This document shows, piece by piece, positions 50,246-58,977 of a DNA stretch of 64,000 nt; positions within the stretch are counted from its first letter, which is position 1, and every line of letters starts with the position of its first letter. Location of the stretch: assembly GCA_965228615.1 (NCBI GenBank), contig CBDDHT010000003.1:1302001-1366000 (forward strand). The letters are read 5' to 3'. Origin of the DNA: CBDDHT01 sp965228615 (lineage in GTDB: Bacteria > Pseudomonadota > Alphaproteobacteria > Rhizobiales > Methyloligellaceae). Under the pieces are notes generated by a model. The model did not search any database and was not told the DNA's origin. It saw nothing but the letters and a program-made list of their open reading frames with translations. The translations under genes and the position numbers were made by a program.

Positions 50246-51286
50246 TCAGCTACCGTCCTGATCGTGGTTGTTTTCCCAGTAATAGTCCTTCCAGCTCGCC
50301 GGCATATTCTTGATCGCCTTGATCGAGTGCATGAACTCGGCGAACTTCATCGTGCGTTCCGGCTGAAGCGAGTAAAGCATCTCTTTCGGATCGCCGACCA
50401 TCTTCTCGACGTCCTCGAGTTTCAGCTTGGACTTGGTGAAGCGGTGGAAGAGTGCCGCGGCCTCTTTCTTGTTGTCGTTGATCCACTTTATGGATTTGCG
50501 ATAGGACTGGTAGACGCACTCATAAAGCTTGGGATTGTCCTTCTTCCACTTTTCGGTGTTGTACATGGCCACAGTCGTGTGACGGCCGCCAAGTACGTCA
50601 TAGGATGTCAGCACATTGTGCACCTTGCCGCTGGTGAGCTCCTGGAAGGAAGTCGGCAGGGTTGCAAAGTGGCTCTTCACAGCCTGTCCGCCTGCAAGCA
50701 GAGCAGCAACAGCTGTCGGATGCTTCATCGACACGGTCATCGGGTCGAGCTTGAAGGCGTCTTTGGCGCCCCATTTCTTCTTTGCAGCCATCTGAAGGAC
50801 AACTGCCTGGATCGAGACCTTGACCGACGGTGTCGCGATCTTGTGATCCGTCAGACCCACATAGTCTTCAAGCTTCTTCACACGATCGTCGTTGGTGTTC
50901 AACTTCAGAGGCATAGCTGCCAGATTGGTCATGGCCTTGACGTTGAGCCGGCCCTTGGTCTTATCCCAAATCTTGAGCAACGGTCCGACGCCACCTGCTG
51001 CAAAATCCACATTGCGCGACAGAAGTGCCTGGTTGACCGCAGCGCCACCGCTGAATCTGTGCATGCTGACTTTGACGTCTTTCATGCCTTTTTCTGCGGC
51101 ACAGGCCTGTACGTACTTCTTATCCACCACAACGTGCATGGGCAGATAAAGAAGGCCGAACTGCTGTGCAAAACGCACTTCGTTCGCTTCAGCCATGGCG
51201 GGCCCGCTCGCCCCGAATGTCAGGGCCGCAATGGCGCCGCCGGCGACCGTTGCAGCCATCCGGTGATGCATTTTTCCAATTTTCAT
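50246..51286 (-). CDS. ABC substrate-binding protein, NMT1/TauA type
   Basis: 346-aa periplasmic binding protein with a Sec signal (residues 10-32, AATVAGGAIAALTFGASGPAMA). VRFAQQFGLLYLPMHVVVDKKYV, HRFSGGAAVNQALLSRNVDFAAGGVGPLLKIWDK and the aromatic/charged C-terminus follow the nitrate/sulfonate/taurine family. First gene of the four-gene importer (SBP, ATPase, permease, permease). The ligand is not known; the nearby MsmB-like and ComA-like genes hint at organosulfonates. Confidence 0.92.
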   Translation of the reverse strand: MKIGKMHHRMAATVAGGAIAALTFGASGPAMAEANEVRFAQQFGLLYLPMHVVVDKKYVQACAAEKGMKDVKVSMHRFSGGAAVNQALLSRNVDFAAGGVGPLLKIWDKTKGRLNVKAMTNLAAMPLKLNTNDDRVKKLEDYVGLTDHKIATPSVKVSIQAVVLQMAAKKKWGAKDAFKLDPMTVSMKHPTAVAALLAGGQAVKSHFATLPTSFQELTSGKVHNVLTSYDVLGGRHTTVAMYNTEKWKKDNPKLYECVYQSYRKSIKWINDNKKEAAALFHRFTKSKLKLEDVEKMVGDPKEMLYSLQPERTMKFAEFMHSIKAIKNMPASWKDYYWENNHDQDGS

Positions 51287-51523
51287 TCTTAAACGTCCTC
51301 CCTATCTCACTTGGCAAACTTATTAGTATTCCTGGAGCTTAGAGCCCTCGGCCCCTCTTGGGGCACCTTGCCTCAGCGGCGCCAATAACAGCATCATCGG
51401 TCTCGTTCGTCCATAGCAGCTTGCACCTTTTGTCTAACATCAAGACATGTGCCCTATGCATTGAAGTCCGCGTTTGACCTCAAGTCGGCCATAATCGCCC
51501 AGCCCTGATATATGAGTTTGCAG

Positions 51524-53062
51524 TCAGTATGTTGTGGGCCAGGCAGCCAGACGATGACGGCCGATCCCGCCGCTCAGCCGCATGTCGTGGATCTCGAGTT
51601 GGCGGACCAGATACGTCCGGGTTTCTTCCGGTCGGATAACCGCCTGGGCAGCGAAGACTTCCGCCAGCCCCCAAGGCTCATTATCCCTCGCCATTTCATC
51701 GCGGATCCCGGTCTTCTCATCGTCCGAGAGATCCCGTCCCCACGCGACGACTTCGGTCGCATAGTGAGGGTCCATGAAACTGATTTCACCGGTCGGCCAG
51801 ACCGCGACGTCATCGGAATTCCGCCCCCCGCCCATGTTCAGATAAGCCTGGCCATAGGTTTTTCGCATGATGACCGAAAGCTTCGGCACGGTGCACATCT
51901 GCAAGGCGGTCATGAAGTTCATGATCTTGCCCGGCGCCTTCTGGCGTTCCCCGTCGATACCGATGACGAAGCCGGGCGTGTCCACGAGTAGGACGATCGG
52001 AATGTTGAAGCTGTCCGCCATAACGGTGAAGCGCGTCGCTTTCTCGCAACCCGGCACGTCCAGGGCACCGGCCTTGCCCATGGGATTGTTGGCTATGATA
52101 CCGACGACCCGGCCATCGAGACGTGCCAGCCCCACAACCACCGTGCGGCCGAAGCGCGGCTTGAATTCGAAGAAGCTGTCGGTGTCGACGAGGCACTTGA
52201 TGATTTTGCGAACGTCATAGCCGCGGCGGCGCTCTGTCGGCAGGATTTCGGGAATGCGCACCTGCCCATCCTGGCTTCCCGCCGGCACGGGTGCGCATGG
52301 CGGCGCCTCCCGATTGTTCGACGGCATATAGGCGAGGAACCGCCTGATTTCGTCGATCGCCTCTTCATCCGTATCGACGACGCGGTCGACCAGTCCGGTG
52401 ACTTCGCTGTGCAGTTTCCAGCCACCGAGATCTTCCGCTTCGACTTTCTGGCCGATTGCAAGAGATGCCAATCCCGGGCTGCCGACAGCCATGACGGCGC
52501 CCTTGCGCATGACGGTAAAATCGGAAAGGCAGGCATACCATGCAGACGATCCGAAACACTGACCGAGGACGGCCGACGCCCAGGGCTGCTCGCGCTCGCG
52601 CACATACTGCTCGGGATCATGACCGAGCTGCATTCCCATGCCCCTGGCACCCATATTGTCCGGCATCCGGGCACCGGACGATTCGCCAAAGAACACCAGT
52701 GGAAAACCGCGCTTCACGGCCGTGCGACGAACATGGCCGATCTTCTTCATGTTCGTCGCACTGGAGGACGCGCCTTTGACCGTGAAATCGTTGGAGACAA
52801 TTCCGACCATTCGATCCGCAATCTTGCCAAAGCCGGTTACCTTGCCGTCGGCAGGCGTCTTTTCCCGGTCGTCGATCTCATAAGCCGAGACACCGAGAAG
52901 CCCGGCCTCGAGAAAGGTATCGGCATCGACAAGACGGTCGATCCGCTCCCGCGCATTGAGAAGCCCGGCTTCACGGCGCCTCTCGAGTTTCTCGGGTCCT
53001 CCCATGCCGCGTGCATGGTCCTCCCGCTTGGCAAGCTCATCATTGAGATCGTCGACGCTCAT
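51524..53062 (-). CDS. Acyl-CoA carboxylase beta (carboxyltransferase) subunit, propionyl-CoA type
   Basis: 512-aa carboxyltransferase of the PccB/MmdA type: LERRREAGLLNARERIDRLVD, VGIVSNDFTVKGASSSATNMKKIGHV, GESSGARMPDN, and DTPGFVIGIDGERQ with GKIMNFMTALQMCTVPKLSVIMRKTYGQAYLNMGG. These give the acyl-CoA and biotin oxyanion holes. ATG 53062 gives the family N-terminus; a longer open frame on the same strand has no family match. The biotin carboxylase subunit is not in the window. An SDR gene lies just upstream on the same strand. Confidence 0.9.
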   Translation of the reverse strand: MSVDDLNDELAKREDHARGMGGPEKLERRREAGLLNARERIDRLVDADTFLEAGLLGVSAYEIDDREKTPADGKVTGFGKIADRMVGIVSNDFTVKGASSSATNMKKIGHVRRTAVKRGFPLVFFGESSGARMPDNMGARGMGMQLGHDPEQYVREREQPWASAVLGQCFGSSAWYACLSDFTVMRKGAVMAVGSPGLASLAIGQKVEAEDLGGWKLHSEVTGLVDRVVDTDEEAIDEIRRFLAYMPSNNREAPPCAPVPAGSQDGQVRIPEILPTERRRGYDVRKIIKCLVDTDSFFEFKPRFGRTVVVGLARLDGRVVGIIANNPMGKAGALDVPGCEKATRFTVMADSFNIPIVLLVDTPGFVIGIDGERQKAPGKIMNFMTALQMCTVPKLSVIMRKTYGQAYLNMGGGRNSDDVAVWPTGEISFMDPHYATEVVAWGRDLSDDEKTGIRDEMARDNEPWGLAEVFAAQAVIRPEETRTYLVRQLEIHDMRLSGGIGRHRLAAWPTTY

Positions 53063-53184
53063 TGGTGTTCTCTCATCGTTTCCGGATTGGGTTGCATTCG
53101 AACAGAACCGATTGAAGGTCGCCCGCACTATCATGTCCGTTTCAGAAAAGCCGGGACATCGTGTTGAACGGGCACCTACGCGCG

Positions 53185-53943
53185 TCAGCCCCTTCCTACG
53201 AACGGCATCTTCGTCGCCATCACGGTCATAAATTGAACATTGGCATCCAAGGGTAGTTCGGCGATGTACACGACGGCATCGGCAACATGCCTGACATCCA
53301 TGCGCGGCTCGACAGCCATCGAACCATCCGCCTGCGGAACACCGGCAGTCATCCGTTCCGTCATATCCGTGGCAGCGTTTCCGATGTCGATCTGGCTGCA
53401 GGCGATATCGTCGCCGCGCCCATCCAGGGAAATGCACTTCGTCAGGCCTGTGATGGCATGCTTGCTGACGGTATAGGGGACGGAATTCGGTCTGGGGGCA
53501 TGAGCCGAGATAGATCCATTGTTGATGATCCGGCCACCCTTCGGCGACTGCACCTTCATTATTGCCATGGCCGCGCGCGCACACAGGAAAGATCCTGTCA
53601 GATTGACATCGATCACACTCTGCCAGTCTTCGACGGCCATCTCCTCCATCGGAATGGGCGGTGCATTCGTCCCAGCATTATTGAACAGGACATCGAGACG
53701 ACCGAATTTCTCGCGCACCGTGTCGAAGAGTGCATCAACCGATTGCTGATCACTGATGTCCGCGGCAAGAGCGACGACATCCCCTCCGTCAGGATGCGCT
53801 TCGGCGACCGTCTCTTCAAGAGTGTCGGCCCTGCGTCCGACAAGCACGACAGAAAATCCCGCCCGCTGAAGGGCAAGCGCCGAAGCGCGACCGATTCCAC
53901 TTCCTGCACCCGTGACGAGCGCTATCCGATGTTCCGGAGTCAT
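53185..53943 (-). CDS. Short-chain dehydrogenase/reductase
   Basis: 252-aa Rossmann oxidoreductase. Cofactor motif TGAGSGIGRA, NNAG motif (LFNNAGTNAP), catalytic Ser (NNGSIS) and YTVSKHA with Tyr and Lys. The basic GRRADTL after strand 2 favours NADPH over NADH. Substrate unknown. Lies 120 bp before the carboxylase gene. Confidence 0.92.
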   Translation of the reverse strand: MTPEHRIALVTGAGSGIGRASALALQRAGFSVVLVGRRADTLEETVAEAHPDGGDVVALAADISDQQSVDALFDTVREKFGRLDVLFNNAGTNAPPIPMEEMAVEDWQSVIDVNLTGSFLCARAAMAIMKVQSPKGGRIINNGSISAHAPRPNSVPYTVSKHAITGLTKCISLDGRGDDIACSQIDIGNAATDMTERMTAGVPQADGSMAVEPRMDVRHVADAVVYIAELPLDANVQFMTVMATKMPFVGRG

Positions 53944-54074
53944 CGGCCTCCTATCATGTACCTTGAGTGTCGTCGGGATGGACGAACTGCCTCAGCATAA
54001 TCCGGCACAGCCGCAAGAAGCAATGATGAGGAGCAGCGTCCACAACTCAATACGAAGAAAGATGATCAACCCGA

Positions 54075-56009
54075 TCAACTCGGCAATCGAAACCGCTCCG
54101 GCTTGACCATCGAAGCGGCGGGCGATTTGCGCGGCGCGACAGTACCCTGCTCTGTATGCACCTCTGCCGCAGCCTTATCGTCTTTCGCAAGAAAACCACC
54201 GGATTGACGCGCCCACAGCTGCGCATAGAGACCACCCGCACCGACCAACTGGTCATGCGGCCCCTCTTCGACGATGCGCCCCTGGTCCATGATGATCAGC
54301 CGATCCATAGCCGAAATCGTCGAAAGCCGATGGGCAATGGCGATGACCGTCTTGCCGGCCATCAGGTTGTAGAGTTGCTCCTGAATGGCGGCCTCCACTT
54401 CCGAGTCCAACGCAGACGTCGCTTCATCGAGGATCAGGATTGGTGCGTCTTTCAAGAGCGCACGGGCAATGGCGATCCGCTGACGCTGGCCGCCCGAGAG
54501 CTTTACGCCGCGCTCGCCCACGCGTGCGGCATATCCCGTGTTCCCTTCATGGTCCTCCAGGTCCAGGATGAAGTCATGGGCATGGGCGCGTTTGGCAGCT
54601 TCGATGGCCGCCTCCTCGCCGGCGTCGGGGCGCCCATAGAGAATGTTCTCGATAATCGTGCGGTGCAGGAGCGATGTATCCTGCGTAACCATGCCGATCT
54701 CGGCACGCAAACTGTCCTGGCGGACATTGGCGATGTTCTGGCCGTCGATCAGGATCCGCCCGCCTTCCAGATCGTAGAACCGGAGGAGCAGGTTGACCAA
54801 TGTCGACTTGCCGGCGCCCGACCGGCCGACAATACCGACTTTCTCTCCGGGGCGAACGATCATCGTCAGATTGTTGACCAGACCGCGCTCCATGCCATAG
54901 CCGAAGCTGACATCCTCGAACCGGATCTCACCCTTGTCGACAGCGATCGGTATGGCGTCTGGTGCATCGACGACCGTTCGCGGCCTGGAGATCGTCTCCA
55001 TGCCTTCCTGGACCATACCGAAATTCTCGAAAATTCCGGTCACAACGAACAGGACCCAACCGGCCATATTGTTGATGCGGATCACGAGTCCCGAGGCAAC
55101 CGCAATCGCACCGACAGTGATCAGACCCTGGCTCCACAACCAGGCAGCCAAACCGGTTGTGGCGACAATGAGCAGACCGTTGATCGACCAGACTGTGAGC
55201 TCCATCTGGGTGATGAGCCGGAGCTCATCGTGCGATTTCCGTGTCTGATCGGCGATCGCCTCGCGTGCGTAGTCGTCCTCGCGCTTGGTGTGCGCAAAGA
55301 GCTTGAGGGTCGGGGCATTCGTGTAACTGTCGACGATCCGTCCCGTCACATTCGAGCGTGCGTCAGACATGGCCTTGGCCCGCGCCATCACGCGCGGCAC
55401 GAAATAGGCAAGCGTCGCAACGATCAGAAACAACCAGATAATCAACGGCACGATGAGGCGGGCATCGGCTTCGAAGAAAATAAAGCCGGCCATGACCGTG
55501 TAAATGACGATGAACCAGAGGGCATCGATACTCTGGACGACAGATTCGCGCAGGGCAGCACCCGTTTGCATGATGCGGCTTGCGATCCGACCGGCAAAGT
55601 CATTCTGGAAAAAGGAAAGGCTTTGCCGCAGGACATAACGGTGCGTCTGCCAGCGCACGAGATTGGTAAAGGTGGGGATGATCGCCTGATTGACCAGTAA
55701 TGTGTGGATACCGAACAGGACCGGCCGCGCAACGATCGCCACAAATGCCATCCATGCCAGCGTGGCTCCATTGTCGGCGAAAAAGGTCGCCGCGTTTTCC
55801 GTCTCCTTCACCATGTCCAGGATCCGGCCAAGATAGACGAACAGGACGACCTCGATCGCCGCCGCAAAGAAGCCCGAGATCAGAACGGCAAGAAACACCG
55901 GCCAGACCTGGCGGATATAATGCCAATAGAACGCAATGAGCCCTTCGGGCGGCTGAGCGTCCGGCGACGCGCGAAAGGGATCGATGCGCTGTTCGAACCA
56001 GCGAAACAT
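54075..56009 (-). CDS. ABC exporter (MsbA/multidrug type, fused TM-NBD half transporter)
   Basis: 644-aa half-transporter with six membrane helices in the first ~320 residues and a nucleotide-binding domain after ~360. Walker A IVGRSGAGKSTLVNLLLRFYD, signature LSGGQRQRIAIARAL, Walker B ILILDEATSALDSE, H-loop AIAHRLST. A ~40-residue extra tail ends it. Homodimeric export of lipid or drug is usual. Divergent from hemF. Confidence 0.93.
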   Translation of the reverse strand: MFRWFEQRIDPFRASPDAQPPEGLIAFYWHYIRQVWPVFLAVLISGFFAAAIEVVLFVYLGRILDMVKETENAATFFADNGATLAWMAFVAIVARPVLFGIHTLLVNQAIIPTFTNLVRWQTHRYVLRQSLSFFQNDFAGRIASRIMQTGAALRESVVQSIDALWFIVIYTVMAGFIFFEADARLIVPLIIWLFLIVATLAYFVPRVMARAKAMSDARSNVTGRIVDSYTNAPTLKLFAHTKREDDYAREAIADQTRKSHDELRLITQMELTVWSINGLLIVATTGLAAWLWSQGLITVGAIAVASGLVIRINNMAGWVLFVVTGIFENFGMVQEGMETISRPRTVVDAPDAIPIAVDKGEIRFEDVSFGYGMERGLVNNLTMIVRPGEKVGIVGRSGAGKSTLVNLLLRFYDLEGGRILIDGQNIANVRQDSLRAEIGMVTQDTSLLHRTIIENILYGRPDAGEEAAIEAAKRAHAHDFILDLEDHEGNTGYAARVGERGVKLSGGQRQRIAIARALLKDAPILILDEATSALDSEVEAAIQEQLYNLMAGKTVIAIAHRLSTISAMDRLIIMDQGRIVEEGPHDQLVGAGGLYAQLWARQSGGFLAKDDKAAAEVHTEQGTVAPRKSPAASMVKPERFRLPS

Positions 56010-56225
56010 TGTTCTTCAAACCTGTTGAGCTTCACAATCGTGCCGGCCGGAAGGGGTCTGACGGCATGCAAACCTGTTTGGCTGCGGCAGCACTTATGCA
56101 CGAACGAGTGGTGCGTGCACCGAGTATATGGGGTGCAGAGGCGTCAACAAAAAGACGATGCAAACATGTAACAAAAATCAGGACCGCTTGACGCCGATGC
56201 AGCGCCAGCGCATATCGAACGCGAC

Positions 56226-57116
56226 ATGACCGATACCGAACCCATGACGGATGAAGTCGCTGCGGACCGCAAGGCCCGCGCCGAAGCGTGGTTTCAGTCA
56301 CTCCGCGACGATATCTGTGCAGCTTTCGAAGACCTTGAAGACCGGCCGGGAGACGGCGAAGCCGGACGATTCACGCGCAAGCCCTGGTCGCGAACGGACC
56401 ATACAGGCGCCGATGGCGGCGGCGGCATCATGTCGATGATGTCGGGACGCGTTTTCGAGAAGGTCGGCGTCCACACCTCGACCGTTCATGGCGAATTCGC
56501 CCCCGAATTTCGCGAGCAGATACCGGGGGCCGCAGACGATCCACGCTTCTGGGCAAGTGGCATTTCGCTCATTGCACATCCTCAGAATCCGAACGTCCCT
56601 GCCGTTCACATGAACACACGCTTCGTCGTGACCACGAAATGGTGGTTCGGCGGCGGTGCCGATCTGACACCGGTTCTCGATCGGCGGCGTACACAGGACG
56701 ACCCGGACAGCCGCGACTTCCATGCAGCGATGAAAGTCGCCTGTAGCGCCCACGAAATCGCCGACTACAAACGCTATCAGGAATGGTGCGACGAATATTT
56801 CTATCTCAAGCATCGCGATGAGATGCGTGGAATTGGCGGCATCTTTTACGATTACGTCACGCCCGATGACTGGAATGCCGGTCTCGCCTTTACGCAGGAT
56901 GTCGGTCGCGCATTCCTTAAAATCTATCCGGAACTGGTCGCACGCAATATGGACACAGCATGGACGGAAGACGACCGGAACGAGCAACTCGTCCGCCGCG
57001 GTCGTTACGTTGAATTCAATCTGCTGTACGATCGCGGCACCAAATTCGGACTGATGACCGGCGGTAATGTCGAGTCGATCCTCTCTTCCATGCCACCGAT
57101 TGTGAAATGGCCATGA
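56226..57116 (+). CDS. hemF: Oxygen-dependent coproporphyrinogen III oxidase
   Basis: Haem biosynthesis enzyme of 296 aa that oxidatively decarboxylates coproporphyrinogen III to protoporphyrinogen IX. Seen: FGGGADLTPVLD, HRDEMRGIGGIFYDYVT, RRGRYVEFNLLYDRGTKFGLMTGGNVESILSSMPP. ATG 56226 is the first in frame. Overlaps the next gene by 4 bases. Confidence 0.96.
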   Translation: MTDTEPMTDEVAADRKARAEAWFQSLRDDICAAFEDLEDRPGDGEAGRFTRKPWSRTDHTGADGGGGIMSMMSGRVFEKVGVHTSTVHGEFAPEFREQIPGAADDPRFWASGISLIAHPQNPNVPAVHMNTRFVVTTKWWFGGGADLTPVLDRRRTQDDPDSRDFHAAMKVACSAHEIADYKRYQEWCDEYFYLKHRDEMRGIGGIFYDYVTPDDWNAGLAFTQDVGRAFLKIYPELVARNMDTAWTEDDRNEQLVRRGRYVEFNLLYDRGTKFGLMTGGNVESILSSMPPIVKWP

Positions 57117-57769
57117 GCAAGCTTTCCTTCGATCTCTACTGGTCGATGCGCAGCCCCTATTGCTACGTTGCGCTCGACCGGGTTCTGGACATTCAGCGCA
57201 CCTACGATGTCGATGTGATCGTTCGCATCGTCTACCCGATTGCCATCCGCGATCCCGGTTTCTTTGCCCGGGTACCCGCGCACTATCGGCCCTATCATCT
57301 GCTGGACGCGCAGCGTGTCGCGGCCTTCCATGGCATTCCCTATCGGCGACCCATTCCAGACCCCATTGTCCAGAATCTGGAAACGGGCGAAATCGCCGAC
57401 GAACAGCCCTATATCCGCCGTTTGACGCGGCTTGCAGCGGCTGCGGCCCAACAAGGAGACGGTCTTCGGTTTCTGGACCATGTGATGCGTTTGATCTGGG
57501 ACGGACGCACAGAGGGCTGGGACCAGGGAACGCGCCTTGCCGACGCGATCGCAGAGGCCGACCTCGATGCCGATGCTCTTATGCGCGACGTTGCCGTCCA
57601 TCCCGAAACGCTCGAAGACGCGATCGAAGCCAATCAGCAGGCGCATAGCAAAGCCGGCCATCCAGGCGTACCGCTTTTTGTTTTCGACGAAGAGCCGTTC
57701 TTCGGCCAGGATCGGATCGATATCCTTCTTTGGCGAATGAAGGAGTATGGACTCGCCAAACGGGGGTGA
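57113..57769 (+). CDS. DsbA-like/2-hydroxychromene-2-carboxylate isomerase family protein
   Basis: 218-aa GST-kappa/HCCA-isomerase-fold protein. DLYWSMRSPYCYVALDRVLD has the SPYxY site that holds GSH or the active Ser, and the C-terminal part KAGHPGVPLFVFDEEPFFGQDRIDIL is the typical cis-Pro region. No metal or Cys-x-x-Cys motif of DsbA is present. The ATG at 57113 overlaps the hemF stop (ATGA), so it is coupled to hemF. Confidence 0.85.
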   Translation: MSKLSFDLYWSMRSPYCYVALDRVLDIQRTYDVDVIVRIVYPIAIRDPGFFARVPAHYRPYHLLDAQRVAAFHGIPYRRPIPDPIVQNLETGEIADEQPYIRRLTRLAAAAAQQGDGLRFLDHVMRLIWDGRTEGWDQGTRLADAIAEADLDADALMRDVAVHPETLEDAIEANQQAHSKAGHPGVPLFVFDEEPFFGQDRIDILLWRMKEYGLAKRG

Positions 57770-58054
57770 ACTCAGCAAAAGGTCGCTCGCTATCCCGGAC
57801 AGTTCAGCTGTTCCGTATACCTGCGTTGCTACACCCGTAGTCGGCCGATCCGATAGCGCTTGTCGTGGCAAAGACGCAACAGGCGCCAGCAGAATTTACC
57901 GGTTGCGGCACTCAAACCTTGCCATTGCCGCGGACTCATACTGAAATAATCGGTGAAATCGGCACATTGGCCGAAGGATGGACAATCCGACGATAGACGC
58001 GCTCGGCACAAGCTGACATTTAGCGTGCGCGGTGATGTGCGGGGAGACAAGCCC

Positions 58055-58948
58055 ATGACCGATGTCGCCATCGAGCGACGAGCACAGACCATCGTAAGAC
58101 CTTATCAGGGCATGGTGGCGTGGCCGAGTGCCTTGCTGGGTATCGCCGTTCTTGCCAGCTTTGCCGCTGTTTGCACGGCTGGAGTGATGGGTATCATTCC
58201 CTTATGGGTCGGTCTGATCCTCAATAGTCTGATTCTCTATGTCTGCCAGACGCCCCTGCACGAGGCGAGCCATGGCAACATTGCCGGTCGTGAATCGCGG
58301 CTTATGTGGCTGAACCATGTCATCGGTTTTTTGTGCGGCGCCATTCTGCTGCACGAGTATCGCGCATTCCGTGCGACCCACCTGATGCATCACCGTGATA
58401 CCAACAATCCGGAGTATGACCCGGACAACTGGGTCAAGGTGAAGACGCCAATCCTGGTCATATGGCGCTGCCTGACGATCTTCGCCTTCTACAACCATTT
58501 CTTCTTCAAACAGATCGTCTTCAAACCTGACGTGCCAGGCAACAAAGCTCTGGCACTGCACGTGATCGCCGTATACTGGGCGCTCTATACAGTGATGTTC
58601 TGGTTGATCAATCTAGGATTCTGGCGCGAACTCCTGGCCCTTTGGGTCGGACCGCATATTCTCGGTAGCGCCATCATCATCTTCTTCTTCGCCTACCTCA
58701 CGCACAGTCCTCAAGACGAAACCAGCCGTTATCGCAACACCAATGTGTTCCGGGTGAAGGGACCGCTAGAGCGCGCCGCAAACTGGATCTACCTATTCCA
58801 GAACTATCATCTGATCCATCATCTCTTTCCGCGCGTGCCCTTTTATCTTTACTCCAAGGCTTTCGACGATTTGAGGCCGGTGCTGGAGCACGAAGGTGCC
58901 CATATCTACGAATATGGGGAGACCCGCGAGACTGCTCGCGCGACCTGA
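58055..58948 (+). CDS. Fatty acid desaturase/carotenoid-type hydroxylase
   Basis: 297-aa integral membrane di-iron protein. Three His boxes: HEASHGN, HLMHHRDTN and YHLIHHLFP, in the desaturase/CrtW-like layout, with four helices. It is of the membrane desaturase superfamily; fatty acid or other lipid could be substrate. The ATG at 58055 is set by GGGGAG upstream. It is convergent with the large synthetase gene, with only 29 bp between. Confidence 0.88.
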   Translation: MTDVAIERRAQTIVRPYQGMVAWPSALLGIAVLASFAAVCTAGVMGIIPLWVGLILNSLILYVCQTPLHEASHGNIAGRESRLMWLNHVIGFLCGAILLHEYRAFRATHLMHHRDTNNPEYDPDNWVKVKTPILVIWRCLTIFAFYNHFFFKQIVFKPDVPGNKALALHVIAVYWALYTVMFWLINLGFWRELLALWVGPHILGSAIIIFFFAYLTHSPQDETSRYRNTNVFRVKGPLERAANWIYLFQNYHLIHHLFPRVPFYLYSKAFDDLRPVLEHEGAHIYEYGETRETARAT

Positions 58949-58977
58949 CAGTCGCGCCAGATCTGTCCCCATCAGTG

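Noticed and set aside
49781..51292. 503-aa plus-strand frame opposite the ABC importer
   Set aside because: Antisense of two clear genes; no domain.
53063..53584. Upstream extension of the carboxyltransferase frame
   Set aside because: Cys/Arg-rich shadow of the SDR gene; the family N-terminus begins at 53062.
54156..55700. Long plus-strand frame (514 aa) opposite the ABC exporter
   Set aside because: Antisense shadow of a clear ABC transporter; no domain.
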